Shown piece after piece: positions 22,998 to 29,686 of a DNA stretch of 29,686 nucleotides (position 1 is the stretch's first letter; each line of letters opens with the position of its first letter). The stretch spans positions 1-29,686 of the forward strand of contig VAWY01000058.1 of assembly GCA_005888335.1 (NCBI GenBank), read 5' to 3'. The DNA comes from Actinomycetota bacterium (GTDB lineage Bacteria; Actinomycetota; Thermoleophilia; Solirubrobacterales; Solirubrobacteraceae). Under the pieces are notes generated by a model. That model saw nothing but the letters and a program-made list of their open reading frames with translations. It was not told the origin of the DNA and did no database searches. The translations under genes and the position numbers were made by a program.

Positions 22998-24041
22998 GTG
23001 CACCAAGCGACCCGGAGCATCGGAGGCATCGACCGCGAGCGCGTGGACGCGTGGCTCGCCGAGCACGTCGCGCACGCGGTGCCGCCCTTCTCCTACCGGC
23101 TGATCGCCGGCGGGCGGTCCAACCTGACGTATCAGGTCGCCGACGCGGGCGGGCGGCGCTTCGTCCTGCGGCGGCCGCCGCTGGGCAACGTCCTCGACTC
23201 GGCCCACGACGTGGGGCGCGAGCACCGCATCATCTCGGCGCTGCAGTCGACGCGGGTGCCCGTGGCGACGGCGCTGGCGGTCTGCGACGACCCGGCGGTC
23301 AACGGCGCCCCGTTCTACGTCATGGCGTTCGTCGACGGCGCGGTCCTGCGCAGCGAGTCGGACGCCGAGCGCTCCTTCGACGAAGCGGGGCGCGCGGCTG
23401 CCGGGCGCTCGCTGGTCGACGTGCTGGCGGAGCTGCACGGCCTCGACCCCGACGCGGTCGGGCTGGGCACGCTCGGCCGCAGGGAGGGCTACGCCGAGCG
23501 CACGCTGCGCCGCTGGTACGCGCAGTTCCAGAGCTCCAAGGAGCGCGACATCCCGGCGATCGACGAGGCCCACCGCCTGCTGGCGGCGAACGTCCCAGAG
23601 CAGCACCGCACCTCCATCGTCCACGGCGACTACCGGATCGACAACTGCATCCTCGGGCCGGATGGATCGATGCGCGCGGTGCTCGACTGGGAGCTGTGCA
23701 CCCTCGGCGATCCGCTCGCCGACCTCGGGTTGCTCATGGTCTACTGGGTCGAGGCGGGCGAGGACGCCTCCGAGGTCCTCACCGGCTCGGCGACGGCGGC
23801 GAGCGGCTTCCCCGGCCGCGCCGCGATCGTCGAGCGGTACGCCGCCCGGTCGGGCGCCGACGTGTCGGATCTGGACTTCTTCGTCGCGCTGGGCTACTGG
23901 AAGCTGGCGTGCGTCTTCGAGGGCATCCGCGCCCGATACGGCGCCGGGGTCATGGGCGACGACTTTTCGGTTGAGGACTCGGCGCGCCACGTCGTCTCGC
24001 TCGCCGAGACGGCGTTGCGGCTCTGTGAGGGGCTGCGTTGA
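22998..24041 (+). CDS. LvaA/ACAD10-11 N-domain-like acyl-CoA hydroxyl kinase, copy 3
   Basis: A 347-residue APH-fold kinase, the closest relative of copy 2. [39 protein letters not shown], the catalytic HGDYRIDN (H209, D211, N216) and [18 protein letters not shown] (D230) are all intact, and [11 protein letters not shown] closes the protein. GTG at 22998 gives the best match to copy 2 (IDRERVDAWLAEHVAHAVPP); longer in-frame readings overlap the ligase. The stop overlaps the TTG start of the transporter (TTGA), so kinase and transporter are coupled. No acyl-CoA dehydrogenase is beside it, so it would rely on one of the three elsewhere in the window. Function as for copy 2, by family and context. 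Confidence 0.9.
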   Translation: MHQATRSIGGIDRERVDAWLAEHVAHAVPPFSYRLIAGGRSNLTYQVADAGGRRFVLRRPPLGNVLDSAHDVGREHRIISALQSTRVPVATALAVCDDPAVNGAPFYVMAFVDGAVLRSESDAERSFDEAGRAAAGRSLVDVLAELHGLDPDAVGLGTLGRREGYAERTLRRWYAQFQSSKERDIPAIDEAHRLLAANVPEQHRTSIVHGDYRIDNCILGPDGSMRAVLDWELCTLGDPLADLGLLMVYWVEAGEDASEVLTGSATAASGFPGRAAIVERYAARSGADVSDLDFFVALGYWKLACVFEGIRARYGAGVMGDDFSVEDSARHVVSLAETALRLCEGLR

Positions 24042-25447
24042 AGGAGCTCGAGGTCGCTCGCGCGCACCCGACGCGGACGGTCGCCCCGCTCGCGCTCGCG
24101 ACGCTCGCCTTCTCGCTGCAGCAGACGATGATCCTGCCGGCGCTGCCGGCCTTCCAGCACGAGTACGGCGTGTCGGCCACCACCTCGACGTGGCTGCTGA
24201 CGGCGTTCCTTCTCAGCGCCGCGATCACGACGCCGATCCTCGGCCGGCTCGGGGACATGTACGGCAAGGCGCGGACGCTGCTCGTCGCCCTCGGCATCTT
24301 CGCCGCCGGCAGCGCCCTCGCCGCGGTCGCCGGCTCGTTCGCCCTGGTCCTCGCCGGCCGCACGGTCCAAGGCACGGGGGCGGCGATCATGCCGCTGGCC
24401 ATCGGGATCGTTCGCGACGAGCTGCCGCGCGCGCGGGTGGCCGTGGCCATCGGACTGCTGTCCTCGATGCTCGGGATCGGCGGTGGCGCGGCGCTCGTGC
24501 TCGCCGGCGTCCTGGTCGACCACGTCGGTCTCAGCTGGCTGTTCTGGTCCGGCTTCGCGGTCACGGCCGTGGCCGCGGTCGGCACGTGGGCCTACGTGCC
24601 CGACTCGCCCGTCCGCTCCCCGGCGCGCATCGACTTCGCCGGCGCCGCGCTGCTCTCGATCGCCCTCGTGATGCTGCTGCTCGGCGTCACCGAGGGCAAC
24701 CGCTGGGGCTGGGCGTCGCCGGGAACCCTGGCGCTCCTCGCCACCTCGGTGGTCGTCGGCTACGCCTTCCTGCGCTGGGAGCAGCGGACTCCGGCGCCGC
24801 TCGTCGACATCGCCCTGATGCGCCGGCGGGAGGTCTGGACGCCGAACCTCGTCGCCGCGGCGGTGGGCGCGGCGATGTTCGGATCGTTCGTCCTGATCCC
24901 CCAGCTCGCGCAGACGCCTGCCAGCACCGGCTACGGCTTCGGCGACAGCGTCGCCGCCGCGGGGCTCGTGCTCCTGCCCAGCGCCGTCCTGATGCTCGTC
25001 GCCGGCCCGCTCGCCGGCATGTTGGGCGACCGCTTCGGCGCGCGCCTGCCGCTGCTCATCGGCTGCGTCGCCGCGGCCGTGAGCTACTTCTGGTTCGCGC
25101 TGTTCCACGCCGCTCAATGGCAGCTGTACGTCGGCAGCGCGTTCCTCGGGCTCGGACTGGGACTGTCTCTCTCGTCGATGGGGAACCTCGTGGTGCACTC
25201 GGTGCCGCAGGCCCAGACCGGGATCGCGACGGCGATCAACATGATCGCGCGCTCGATCGGCGGAGCGGTCGGCGCGCAGCTCGCGGCGGCCATCCTCACC
25301 GGCTCGACGATCACTCGGGGCTTTCCGGCCGAGGGCGGCTACTCGACGGCCTTCGTGGTCAGCGGCGCCGCGGCGCTCGTCGCATGGCTCGCGGCGGTGG
25401 TCGTTCCCCGCCAGGTGCGCGTCGCGCGCCGCGCGGCGGTCGCGTGA
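24038..25447 (+). CDS. MFS transporter, DHA2 (EmrB/QacA-like, 14-TM) family
   Basis: A 469-residue integral membrane protein with many hydrophobic helices, consistent with 14. The loop motif GRLGDMYGKART (motif A) follows helix 2, and GIGGGAALVLAGVLVDHVGLSWLFW has the motif C pattern of drug/proton antiporters. MILPALPAFQHEYGVS is the usual helix 1 end. The TTG at 24038 overlaps the kinase stop by four bases; no better start lies before helix 1. The stop shares one base with the ATG of the PRISE-type reductase. DHA2 members usually export amphipathic compounds; in this operon export of a toxic intermediate or uptake of the substrate are both possible. Confidence 0.93.
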   Translation: MKELEVARAHPTRTVAPLALATLAFSLQQTMILPALPAFQHEYGVSATTSTWLLTAFLLSAAITTPILGRLGDMYGKARTLLVALGIFAAGSALAAVAGSFALVLAGRTVQGTGAAIMPLAIGIVRDELPRARVAVAIGLLSSMLGIGGGAALVLAGVLVDHVGLSWLFWSGFAVTAVAAVGTWAYVPDSPVRSPARIDFAGAALLSIALVMLLLGVTEGNRWGWASPGTLALLATSVVVGYAFLRWEQRTPAPLVDIALMRRREVWTPNLVAAAVGAAMFGSFVLIPQLAQTPASTGYGFGDSVAAAGLVLLPSAVLMLVAGPLAGMLGDRFGARLPLLIGCVAAAVSYFWFALFHAAQWQLYVGSAFLGLGLGLSLSSMGNLVVHSVPQAQTGIATAINMIARSIGGAVGAQLAAAILTGSTITRGFPAEGGYSTAFVVSGAAALVAWLAAVVVPRQVRVARRAAVA

Positions 25448-26574
25448 TGACCGCACCGGGCCGCAAGAAGGTCCTCGTGGCCGGGGCGTCCGGCCTCATC
25501 GGCCATGCGGCGGTCAACGAGTTCGCGCGCCGCGGCGACTGGGACGTCGTCGGCGTCTCGCGCCGGACACCCGGCGACGTGGACGGCGCGACGCTCTTGT
25601 CAGTGGACCTCATGGACCCGGGCGCCTGCCGGCGCGTCTTCGGCGCGATGTCCGACGTGACGCATCTGGTCTACGCCGCGCTGTACGAGCAGCCCGGCCG
25701 GCTGCTCGAGGGCTGGCTGGAGCGCGAGCAGATGGAGCGCAACGACGCCATGCTGCGCAACCTCTTCGAGCCGCTGGCGGCGGCCGCGGCGAATCTCGAG
25801 CACATCTCCGTCCTCCAGGGCCTGAAGGCCTACGGCACCCACGCCGGCTTCCTGCCGCCGCCGATCCCGGCCGTCGAGCGCTCGCCGCGCGTCGAGCACG
25901 AGAACTTCTACTGGTTGCAGGAGGACTACTTGCGCGGCAAGCAGGCGACGGAGCGCTTCAGCCTGACCATCTGGCGCCCGCACATCGTGTTCGGCGCCGA
26001 CGTCGGCAACAACATGAACCCGATGGCGGCGCTCGGCGCCTACGCCGTCCTGCTCCGCGAGGAGGGGCGGCCGCTGGACTTCCCGTGGGGCGAGCCGACC
26101 GTCTTCCAGGCGGTCGACGTCGAGCTGTTCGCGCGCGCCCTCGTGTGGGCGGCGACAAGTTCGGCCAGCCACAACGAGACGTTCAACTTCGCCAACGGCG
26201 ACGTGTTCACGATCCGCGAGGTCTGGCCGGCCGTCGCCGACGCGATGGGCATGGAGGTCGGCGAAGACCGACCTGCCTCGCTTGCTGCGTGGCTGCCCGC
26301 GCAGCGCGAGACGTGGGCGGCGCTCGTCGACCGCCACGGCCTGCGCGCGCCGCGCAACCTCGACGCGTTCCTCGGCCAGTCGGCGATGTACTGCGACGGC
26401 CTCTTTGGCCAGCCGTACGGGTGGCCCCTCCTGATGAGCACCATCAAGCTCCGTCAGGCGGGGTTCGCGGAATGCGTCGACACCGAGCTGATGTTCCGCC
26501 GGCTGCTCGCGAAGATGCAGGACGACCGGCTCCTGCCGCCGGTCGACTCCACGCGGGGCGCGCTTGCCGGCTAG
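25447..26574 (+). CDS. PRISE-type SDR (progesterone 5-beta-reductase / iridoid-synthase-like enone reductase)
   Basis: A 375-residue extended SDR. VLVAGASGLIGHAAVNEF is the NADP-binding motif and GVSRRTP supplies arginines for the 2'-phosphate. QGLKAYG carries the catalytic lysine (K127) and HENFYWLQEDYLR the tyrosine (Y155) of the NFYYxxED motif, a pattern special to the PRISE/VEP1 family, which lacks the ordinary YxxxK. WRPHIVFG and the NGDVFTIREVWP block fit too. Members reduce activated C=C bonds of enones with NADPH. The ATG overlaps the transporter stop by one base. It is the last gene of the plus-strand cluster, and its TAG overlaps the TAG of the convergent quinone oxidoreductase. The family points to an enone, perhaps terpenoid, intermediate. 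Confidence 0.88.
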   Translation: MTAPGRKKVLVAGASGLIGHAAVNEFARRGDWDVVGVSRRTPGDVDGATLLSVDLMDPGACRRVFGAMSDVTHLVYAALYEQPGRLLEGWLEREQMERNDAMLRNLFEPLAAAAANLEHISVLQGLKAYGTHAGFLPPPIPAVERSPRVEHENFYWLQEDYLRGKQATERFSLTIWRPHIVFGADVGNNMNPMAALGAYAVLLREEGRPLDFPWGEPTVFQAVDVELFARALVWAATSSASHNETFNFANGDVFTIREVWPAVADAMGMEVGEDRPASLAAWLPAQRETWAALVDRHGLRAPRNLDAFLGQSAMYCDGLFGQPYGWPLLMSTIKLRQAGFAECVDTELMFRRLLAKMQDDRLLPPVDSTRGALAG

Positions 26575-27527
26575 GAGCGCGGGTCGAGGACGAGCTTGCC
26601 GGTGGTCCGTCGCGCGCGGAGATCCTCGTGGGCCCGACGCGCGTCGGCCAAGGCGTAGGTGCCGCCCACGATCGGCCGCAGCTCGCCCACGGCCACGAGG
26701 TCGAACAGCTCAGCGAGTTGGGGGGCGAGCATCTCGTTCGGGCGCGCCGCCGCGTGGGCGAGCCAGAGGCCGATGACGCCGCGGCTGCGGCGCATCAGCG
26801 CGCCGGGCGCAATCGGCTCGGTCTCCTCGCGCGAGGCCATGCCGTACGTCACGACGCGGCCGAAAGGGGCGACCGCCGCAAGGCTCGCGTGAAACGTCTT
26901 GCCGCCGACCATCTCGAGGACGACGTCGACCTTGCGACCGCCGTTGGCCGCCTCGATCGCGGCCTTGAGGTCGCCCACGTTGCTGTCGATCGCGGCGTCG
27001 GCGCCAAGCTCGAGCGTGAGCGCGCGCTTCTCGTCCGTCGAGGCGGAGGCGATGATCCGCCCCGCGCCCCACCGCCGCGCGAGCTGGATGGCGAGCGACC
27101 CCACGCCCCCCGCACCGGCGTGGACCACGACACTCTCGCCGGCCTGCAGGCGGGCGGACGTGCGGAGCAGGTGCCACGCGGTCGTGCCTTGCGCCGCGAG
27201 GGCGAGCGCCTGCCCGTCGTCAACGCCCTGGGGGATGGGGAAGACGAGCTCCGGACGCGCCGCGGCGCGCTCCGCGTACCCGCCGGAGTCGAGCAGGGCG
27301 AGGACCCGCTTGCCGTCGGGCGTAGTCCCGGCGACCTCGGTGCCGGGGACGATCGGCAGCTGCGTCGACGTGAGGTACGTGTCCTCCGCCTGGTGGGTGT
27401 CGGCGTAGTTGACGCCGGCGGCCGTGACGTCGATCAGGACGCGGCCGTCGTCGGGGCTGGGATCGTCGAGCTCGCACAGCCGGAGGACTTCCGGGCCGCC
27501 GAACTCGGTCACCTGGATCGCTCTCAT
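26571..27527 (-). CDS. NADPH:quinone oxidoreductase, zinc-independent MDR
   Basis: A 318-residue reductase with the classical quinone oxidoreductase start MRAIQVTEFGGPEVL, GVNYADTHQAEDTYL, VPGTEVAGT, the NADPH motif HAGAGGVGSLAIQLARRWGA and the end YALADARRAHEDLRARRTTG. It reduces quinones or enones, acting as a soluble single-domain enzyme. Distinct from the copy at 20263 (low identity by eye). The ATG at 27527 is the standard family start. Its stop overlaps that of the PRISE reductase on the other strand within CTAG. It is downstream of an orphan coding remnant and an SDR on the same strand, probably one transcription unit. Confidence 0.92.
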   Translation of the reverse strand: MRAIQVTEFGGPEVLRLCELDDPSPDDGRVLIDVTAAGVNYADTHQAEDTYLTSTQLPIVPGTEVAGTTPDGKRVLALLDSGGYAERAAARPELVFPIPQGVDDGQALALAAQGTTAWHLLRTSARLQAGESVVVHAGAGGVGSLAIQLARRWGAGRIIASASTDEKRALTLELGADAAIDSNVGDLKAAIEAANGGRKVDVVLEMVGGKTFHASLAAVAPFGRVVTYGMASREETEPIAPGALMRRSRGVIGLWLAHAAARPNEMLAPQLAELFDLVAVGELRPIVGGTYALADARRAHEDLRARRTTGKLVLDPRS

Positions 27528-27616
27528 CGGCGCATCATCGAGGTGAACCGCCCGGCGGTGGCGCGCGGGGGGCGGCATCGTTGGGCAAGGCCACAACGAC
27601 GCCGCCGCGAGACGCG

Positions 27617-27754
27617 CTATGCGGCGCGCTCGTGTGGCTCGGCCGCGCCGGTGACGGCATCGTCCCGCGGCTCGCCGTAGAGCATCTCGCGGAGGATCGT
27701 GAACATCGCGTCGTGGGGGACCGGATGTACCGGACCTTGTGTCGGCGTGGGTTA
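27617..27754 (-). pseudogene. Orphan coding remnant between SDR and quinone oxidoreductase
   Basis: After the SDR stop, one minus-strand frame (open from a TAA at 27752-27754 to TAG at 27617-27619) reads QGPVHPVPHDAMFTILREML followed by YGEPRDD and a short tail. The segment has coding-like third positions and the look of a conserved protein end, but no proper start: the only ATG (27704-27706) gives 29 residues. I do not recognise the family. It may be the C-terminal part of a gene whose body has been lost. The remaining bases between 27528 and 27763 show no other feature. Confidence 0.35.
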
Positions 27755-27763
27755 CCTGCCTGT

Positions 27764-28531
27764 TCAGTAGACCCGATAGCCCCCATCGACGATCAGCTCG
27801 TCACCGGTGTGATACGCGCTGGCGGGGCTGGCGAGGTAGACGGCGGCGCCGACGAAGTCGGCCGGCTGCCCCCACCGGCGTTCGGGGATGCGCTTCAGGA
27901 CGTTCTCACGCAGCGACTCCTGGGCGAAGGCGCGCTCGGTCGCCGGCGTCTCGATCCAGCCGGGGAGGATCGCGTTCGCGCGAATGCCGTGGCGCGCGAG
28001 CTCGACCGCGCACGACCGTGTCAGCGCGACGATTCCCGCCTTGGCCGCGGCGTAGTGCTGACCGCGCGCCATGCCCTCGACGGCGGCCAGGCTCGCGATG
28101 CCGACGAGGCTCCCGCCGCCGCCCCGGTCGATCATGTGGCGGGCGGCGCCTTGGAGCGTCAGGAACGCGCCGTCGAGGTTCAGGGCGATGATCTTGCGGA
28201 ACTGGTCGAGCGTCATGTCGACGAAGGCCGACTGCAGATCGCCGCGACCCGCGTTCGCGAAGCACGAGTCGACCCGGCCGAGCTCCTGCAAGGTGCGCAC
28301 GAAGGCGTCGCTGACCGACTGCGAGTCGCTGACGTCGCAGACCACGTCGAGGATGCGGGTGCCGTATCGGGAGAGCTCCTCGGCCACCTGTGCATTGCGC
28401 TCGGCGTTGCGGCCCCAGATGGACACGTCGGCCCCCGCCTGCGCGAGCCCCTGCGCAATTCCTCTGCCGATGCCGGAGTTGCCGCCGGTGACGACGGCGA
28501 CGTGACCGCTCAGATCGAAGGGACCCGGCAC
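27764..28531 (-). CDS. Short-chain dehydrogenase/reductase (FabG-like)
   Basis: A complete 255-residue classical SDR. VTGGNSGIGRGIA is the cofactor motif, NAGRG the structural loop, N118 (IIALNLDG), S147, Y160 and K164 (YAAAK) the catalytic set, and the C-terminus ends HTGDELIVDGGYRVY as in FabG-type enzymes. The residues after strand 2 (WGRNAERN) suggest NADP(H). It starts with GTG at 28531, nine bases after the stop of the truncated GNAT frame. Such enzymes oxidise or reduce hydroxyl/keto groups on acyl-CoAs, sugars or steroids; nothing in the sequence narrows this down. Confidence 0.92.
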   Translation of the reverse strand: MPGPFDLSGHVAVVTGGNSGIGRGIAQGLAQAGADVSIWGRNAERNAQVAEELSRYGTRILDVVCDVSDSQSVSDAFVRTLQELGRVDSCFANAGRGDLQSAFVDMTLDQFRKIIALNLDGAFLTLQGAARHMIDRGGGGSLVGIASLAAVEGMARGQHYAAAKAGIVALTRSCAVELARHGIRANAILPGWIETPATERAFAQESLRENVLKRIPERRWGQPADFVGAAVYLASPASAYHTGDELIVDGGYRVY

Positions 28532-28540
28532 GGCGAGCGC

Positions 28541-28768
28541 CTACGTTGTCGCGCCTTGCAGACCGTGAGGGCAACGAGCGAGCTCGCGGGTGAGAGCCAA
28601 CGCCTTCCAGACGAGCTGGCTGCCGAGGCCCTCGGCGGCCACCCAATGCCGCACGGTCTCAGGATCGCCGACGTCCTCCTTGAAGAAGCGCTGGTCCGCC
28701 TCCGGAATGCGCTCGAAAAACGCCCGCGTGGCGGCCTCGTCGCCCGCCTCGAGCCTGCGGATCACCAT
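28541..28768 (-). pseudogene. Truncated GNAT acetyltransferase (75 aa)
   Basis: An excellent ribosome binding site (AAGGAGG) precedes ATG at 28768. The first 48 residues (IRRLEAGDEAATRAFFERIP, then FFKEDVGDPETVRHW) match the N-terminus of GNAT acetyltransferases of about 160-170 residues. After HWVAAEG the sequence jumps to LGSQLVWKALALTRELA, which resembles the acetyl-CoA-binding motif A helix (GxGLGxxLV), and then ends RCPHGLQGATT. The central strands and the C-terminal half are missing, so it cannot be an active enzyme. I infer an internal deletion followed by loss of frame; the C-terminal piece could instead come from an unrelated gene. Divergent from the acyl-CoA ligase remnant. Confidence 0.6.
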
Positions 28769-28933
28769 GGTCGCCTCCTTCTCGTGCTCCGTCTTCGTAC
28801 CGACGCTCGTGGCCTCGGCCGTCGCAGTATCGAGGACACTGTCGGCTGTCTCGACGCCGGCGGCTCGTCCGATTGGGGAACTGAACAACTGCGCCCGAGC
28901 CTCCGTGTCGTGTGCCGTTGAAGTCCGCATGCG

Positions 28934-28954
28934 GCACGGGTACTCGTTCCGTGC
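28934..28954. promoter_or_regulatory. Inverted repeat upstream of the ligase remnant
   Basis: GCACGG (28934-28939) and CCGTGC (28949-28954) flank a nine-base AT-richer spacer (GTACTCGTT), 39 bases before the ligase start, in the divergent region with the truncated GNAT. A perfect palindrome CCGCATGCGG (28925-28934) adjoins it. Candidate operator only. Confidence 0.3.
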
Positions 28955-28993
28955 GGCAGAGACGGTGCGGACGGCCCGGCGAAGGAGATGAGC

Positions 28994-29686
28994 ATGGCTG
29001 ACGACGCGATGAGCGGACTGAACACGGCGCGGCGACTGTCATACGGCGAGCAACTCGCCCGCGCCGCGCGCAAGTCTCCCGACGAGCGGGCCCTCCGCTT
29101 CGAGGACAGGGAACTGACGTTCGGCGAGCTGGACGACCGGGTCACCCGGCTGGCGAATGCGCTGGCCGAGCGCGGCGCGTCGAAGGGCGATCGCGTCGCG
29201 ACGCTCACGTACAACGGCCTCGAGATGGTTGAGACGTACCTCGCGTCGGCCAGGCTCGGCGCGATCTGCGTGCCGATCAACTTCCGCCTCGTGGCCGACG
29301 AGGTCAGCTACATCGCGGACGACTGTGGCGCCACGGCCATGATCGTCGACTCGAAGCTCGCCGAAGTAGCCGGGCAGGTGCGCGCACGCGTTCCCCGGCT
29401 GAAAACGTGCCAAGGACATGATCATCTCGGGCGGCGAGAACATCTACTGCGCCGAGGTCGAGGCAGCCATCGACGCCCACGCGAAGGTCCGCGAGGTCGC
29501 CATCATCGGCGTGCCACACGAGAAGTGGGTGGAAACGCCGCTGGCGGTCGTCGTGCCGCAGGACCCGAGCGACCCGCCGAGCGAGAGCGAGATCATCACC
29601 TGGTGCCGCGAGCGGCTCGCGTCCTACAAGAAGCCGTCTCGGGTCGTGCTCGTCGAAGAGCTGCCGCGCAACGCCAGCGGCAAGGT
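28994..29686 (+). pseudogene. Acyl-CoA ligase lacking its middle and frameshifted (runs off window)
   Basis: ATG at 28994 with AGGAG six bases upstream opens a normal ANL ligase N-domain: SYGEQLARAARKSPDERALR, TFGELDDRVTRLANALAERG, TYNGLEMVETYLASARLGAI and CVPINFRLVADEVSYIADD, up to about residue 137 (RVPRLKT). The next recognisable sequence is the C-domain, AKDMIISGGENIYCAEVE through LPRNASGK at the window edge, starting near 29409 and one base out of frame. About 270-290 residues with the P-loop, the YGxTE motif and the GD motif are absent, so no enzyme can result. The intact ligase at 21317 shows the expected layout. The junction region GAAAACGTGCC fits loss between short matching sequences, in evolution or during assembly. 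Confidence 0.85.

Noticed and set aside
1962..24041. Aminoglycoside resistance kinases
   Set aside because: The three APH-fold proteins share only the fold motifs; their neighbours and family blocks are those of acyl-CoA hydroxyl kinases.
1..29686. tRNA, rRNA, CRISPR array, insertion sequence or prophage
   Set aside because: No cloverleaf sequence, repeated spacer pattern, transposase or phage-like protein was recognised on either strand; the deletions have no flanking mobile-element remains.

Overview
High-GC bacterial DNA (close to 70% by eye), densely coded on both strands, with GTG and TTG starts, ATGA-type gene overlaps and GC-rich hairpins between convergent genes. The gene set is almost entirely acyl-CoA chemistry plus a WS/DGAT wax ester/triacylglycerol synthase. 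This fits a soil-type actinomycete; I lean towards Thermoleophilia/Solirubrobacterales, but that placement is inference. I see no tRNA, rRNA, CRISPR array, transposase or phage gene.

Layout. (1) 1-3775, minus: an overlapping operon reading enoyl-CoA hydratase (internally shortened), LvaA-like acyl-CoA hydroxyl kinase, LvaB-like DUF6285 protein, acyl-CoA dehydrogenase, a 26-residue thiolase remnant and an SDR that leaves the window. (2) 3902-4735, plus: an intact crotonase, closed by a palindromic terminator. (3) 4794-6677, minus: a GAF/PucR-type regulator divergent from (4) a cyclase-family metal-dependent hydrolase (6833-7846) and a WS/DGAT acyltransferase (8012-9490). (5) 9537-12823, minus: operon of metallo-beta-lactamase hydrolase, alpha-methylacyl-CoA racemase and acyl-CoA dehydrogenase. 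(6) 12952-15531, plus: histidine phosphatase, gene debris and a complete acyl-CoA ligase. (7) 15582-18012: an ACAD11-like dehydrogenase and a second kinase, divergent from each other. (8) 18058-19077, minus: second cyclase-family hydrolase. (9) 19458-26574, plus: crotonase, quinone-oxidoreductase-like enzyme, acyl-CoA ligase, third kinase, DHA2 transporter and a PRISE-type enone reductase. (10) 26571-28768, minus: second quinone oxidoreductase, an orphan coding remnant, an SDR and a truncated GNAT. (11) 28994-end, plus: an acyl-CoA ligase lacking its middle.

How the genes may work together. The three APH-fold kinases are best read as acyl-CoA hydroxyl kinases of the LvaA / ACAD10-ACAD11 N-domain type, not antibiotic kinases. 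In the known Lva and ACAD10/11 systems, a 4-hydroxyacyl-CoA is phosphorylated on its hydroxyl group and a dehydrogenase-fold partner removes the phosphate, giving an enoyl-CoA for beta-oxidation. Hydrolases, ligases, kinases, dehydrogenases, hydratases, a thiolase remnant, a racemase, enone reductases and an exporter all lie within 30 kb. A catabolic island for lactones, 4-hydroxy or 4-oxo acids, or branched/terpenoid-like acids is a reasonable hypothesis; the substrate cannot be read from the sequence.

The most unusual signal is a repeated kind of damage. At least four genes (thiolase, enoyl-CoA hydratase, GNAT, terminal acyl-CoA ligase), and perhaps two more, keep recognisable N- and C-terminal parts but lack the middle, with clean junctions and no insertion sequence. 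This is either real deletion decay or an assembly artefact, and read data would settle which.
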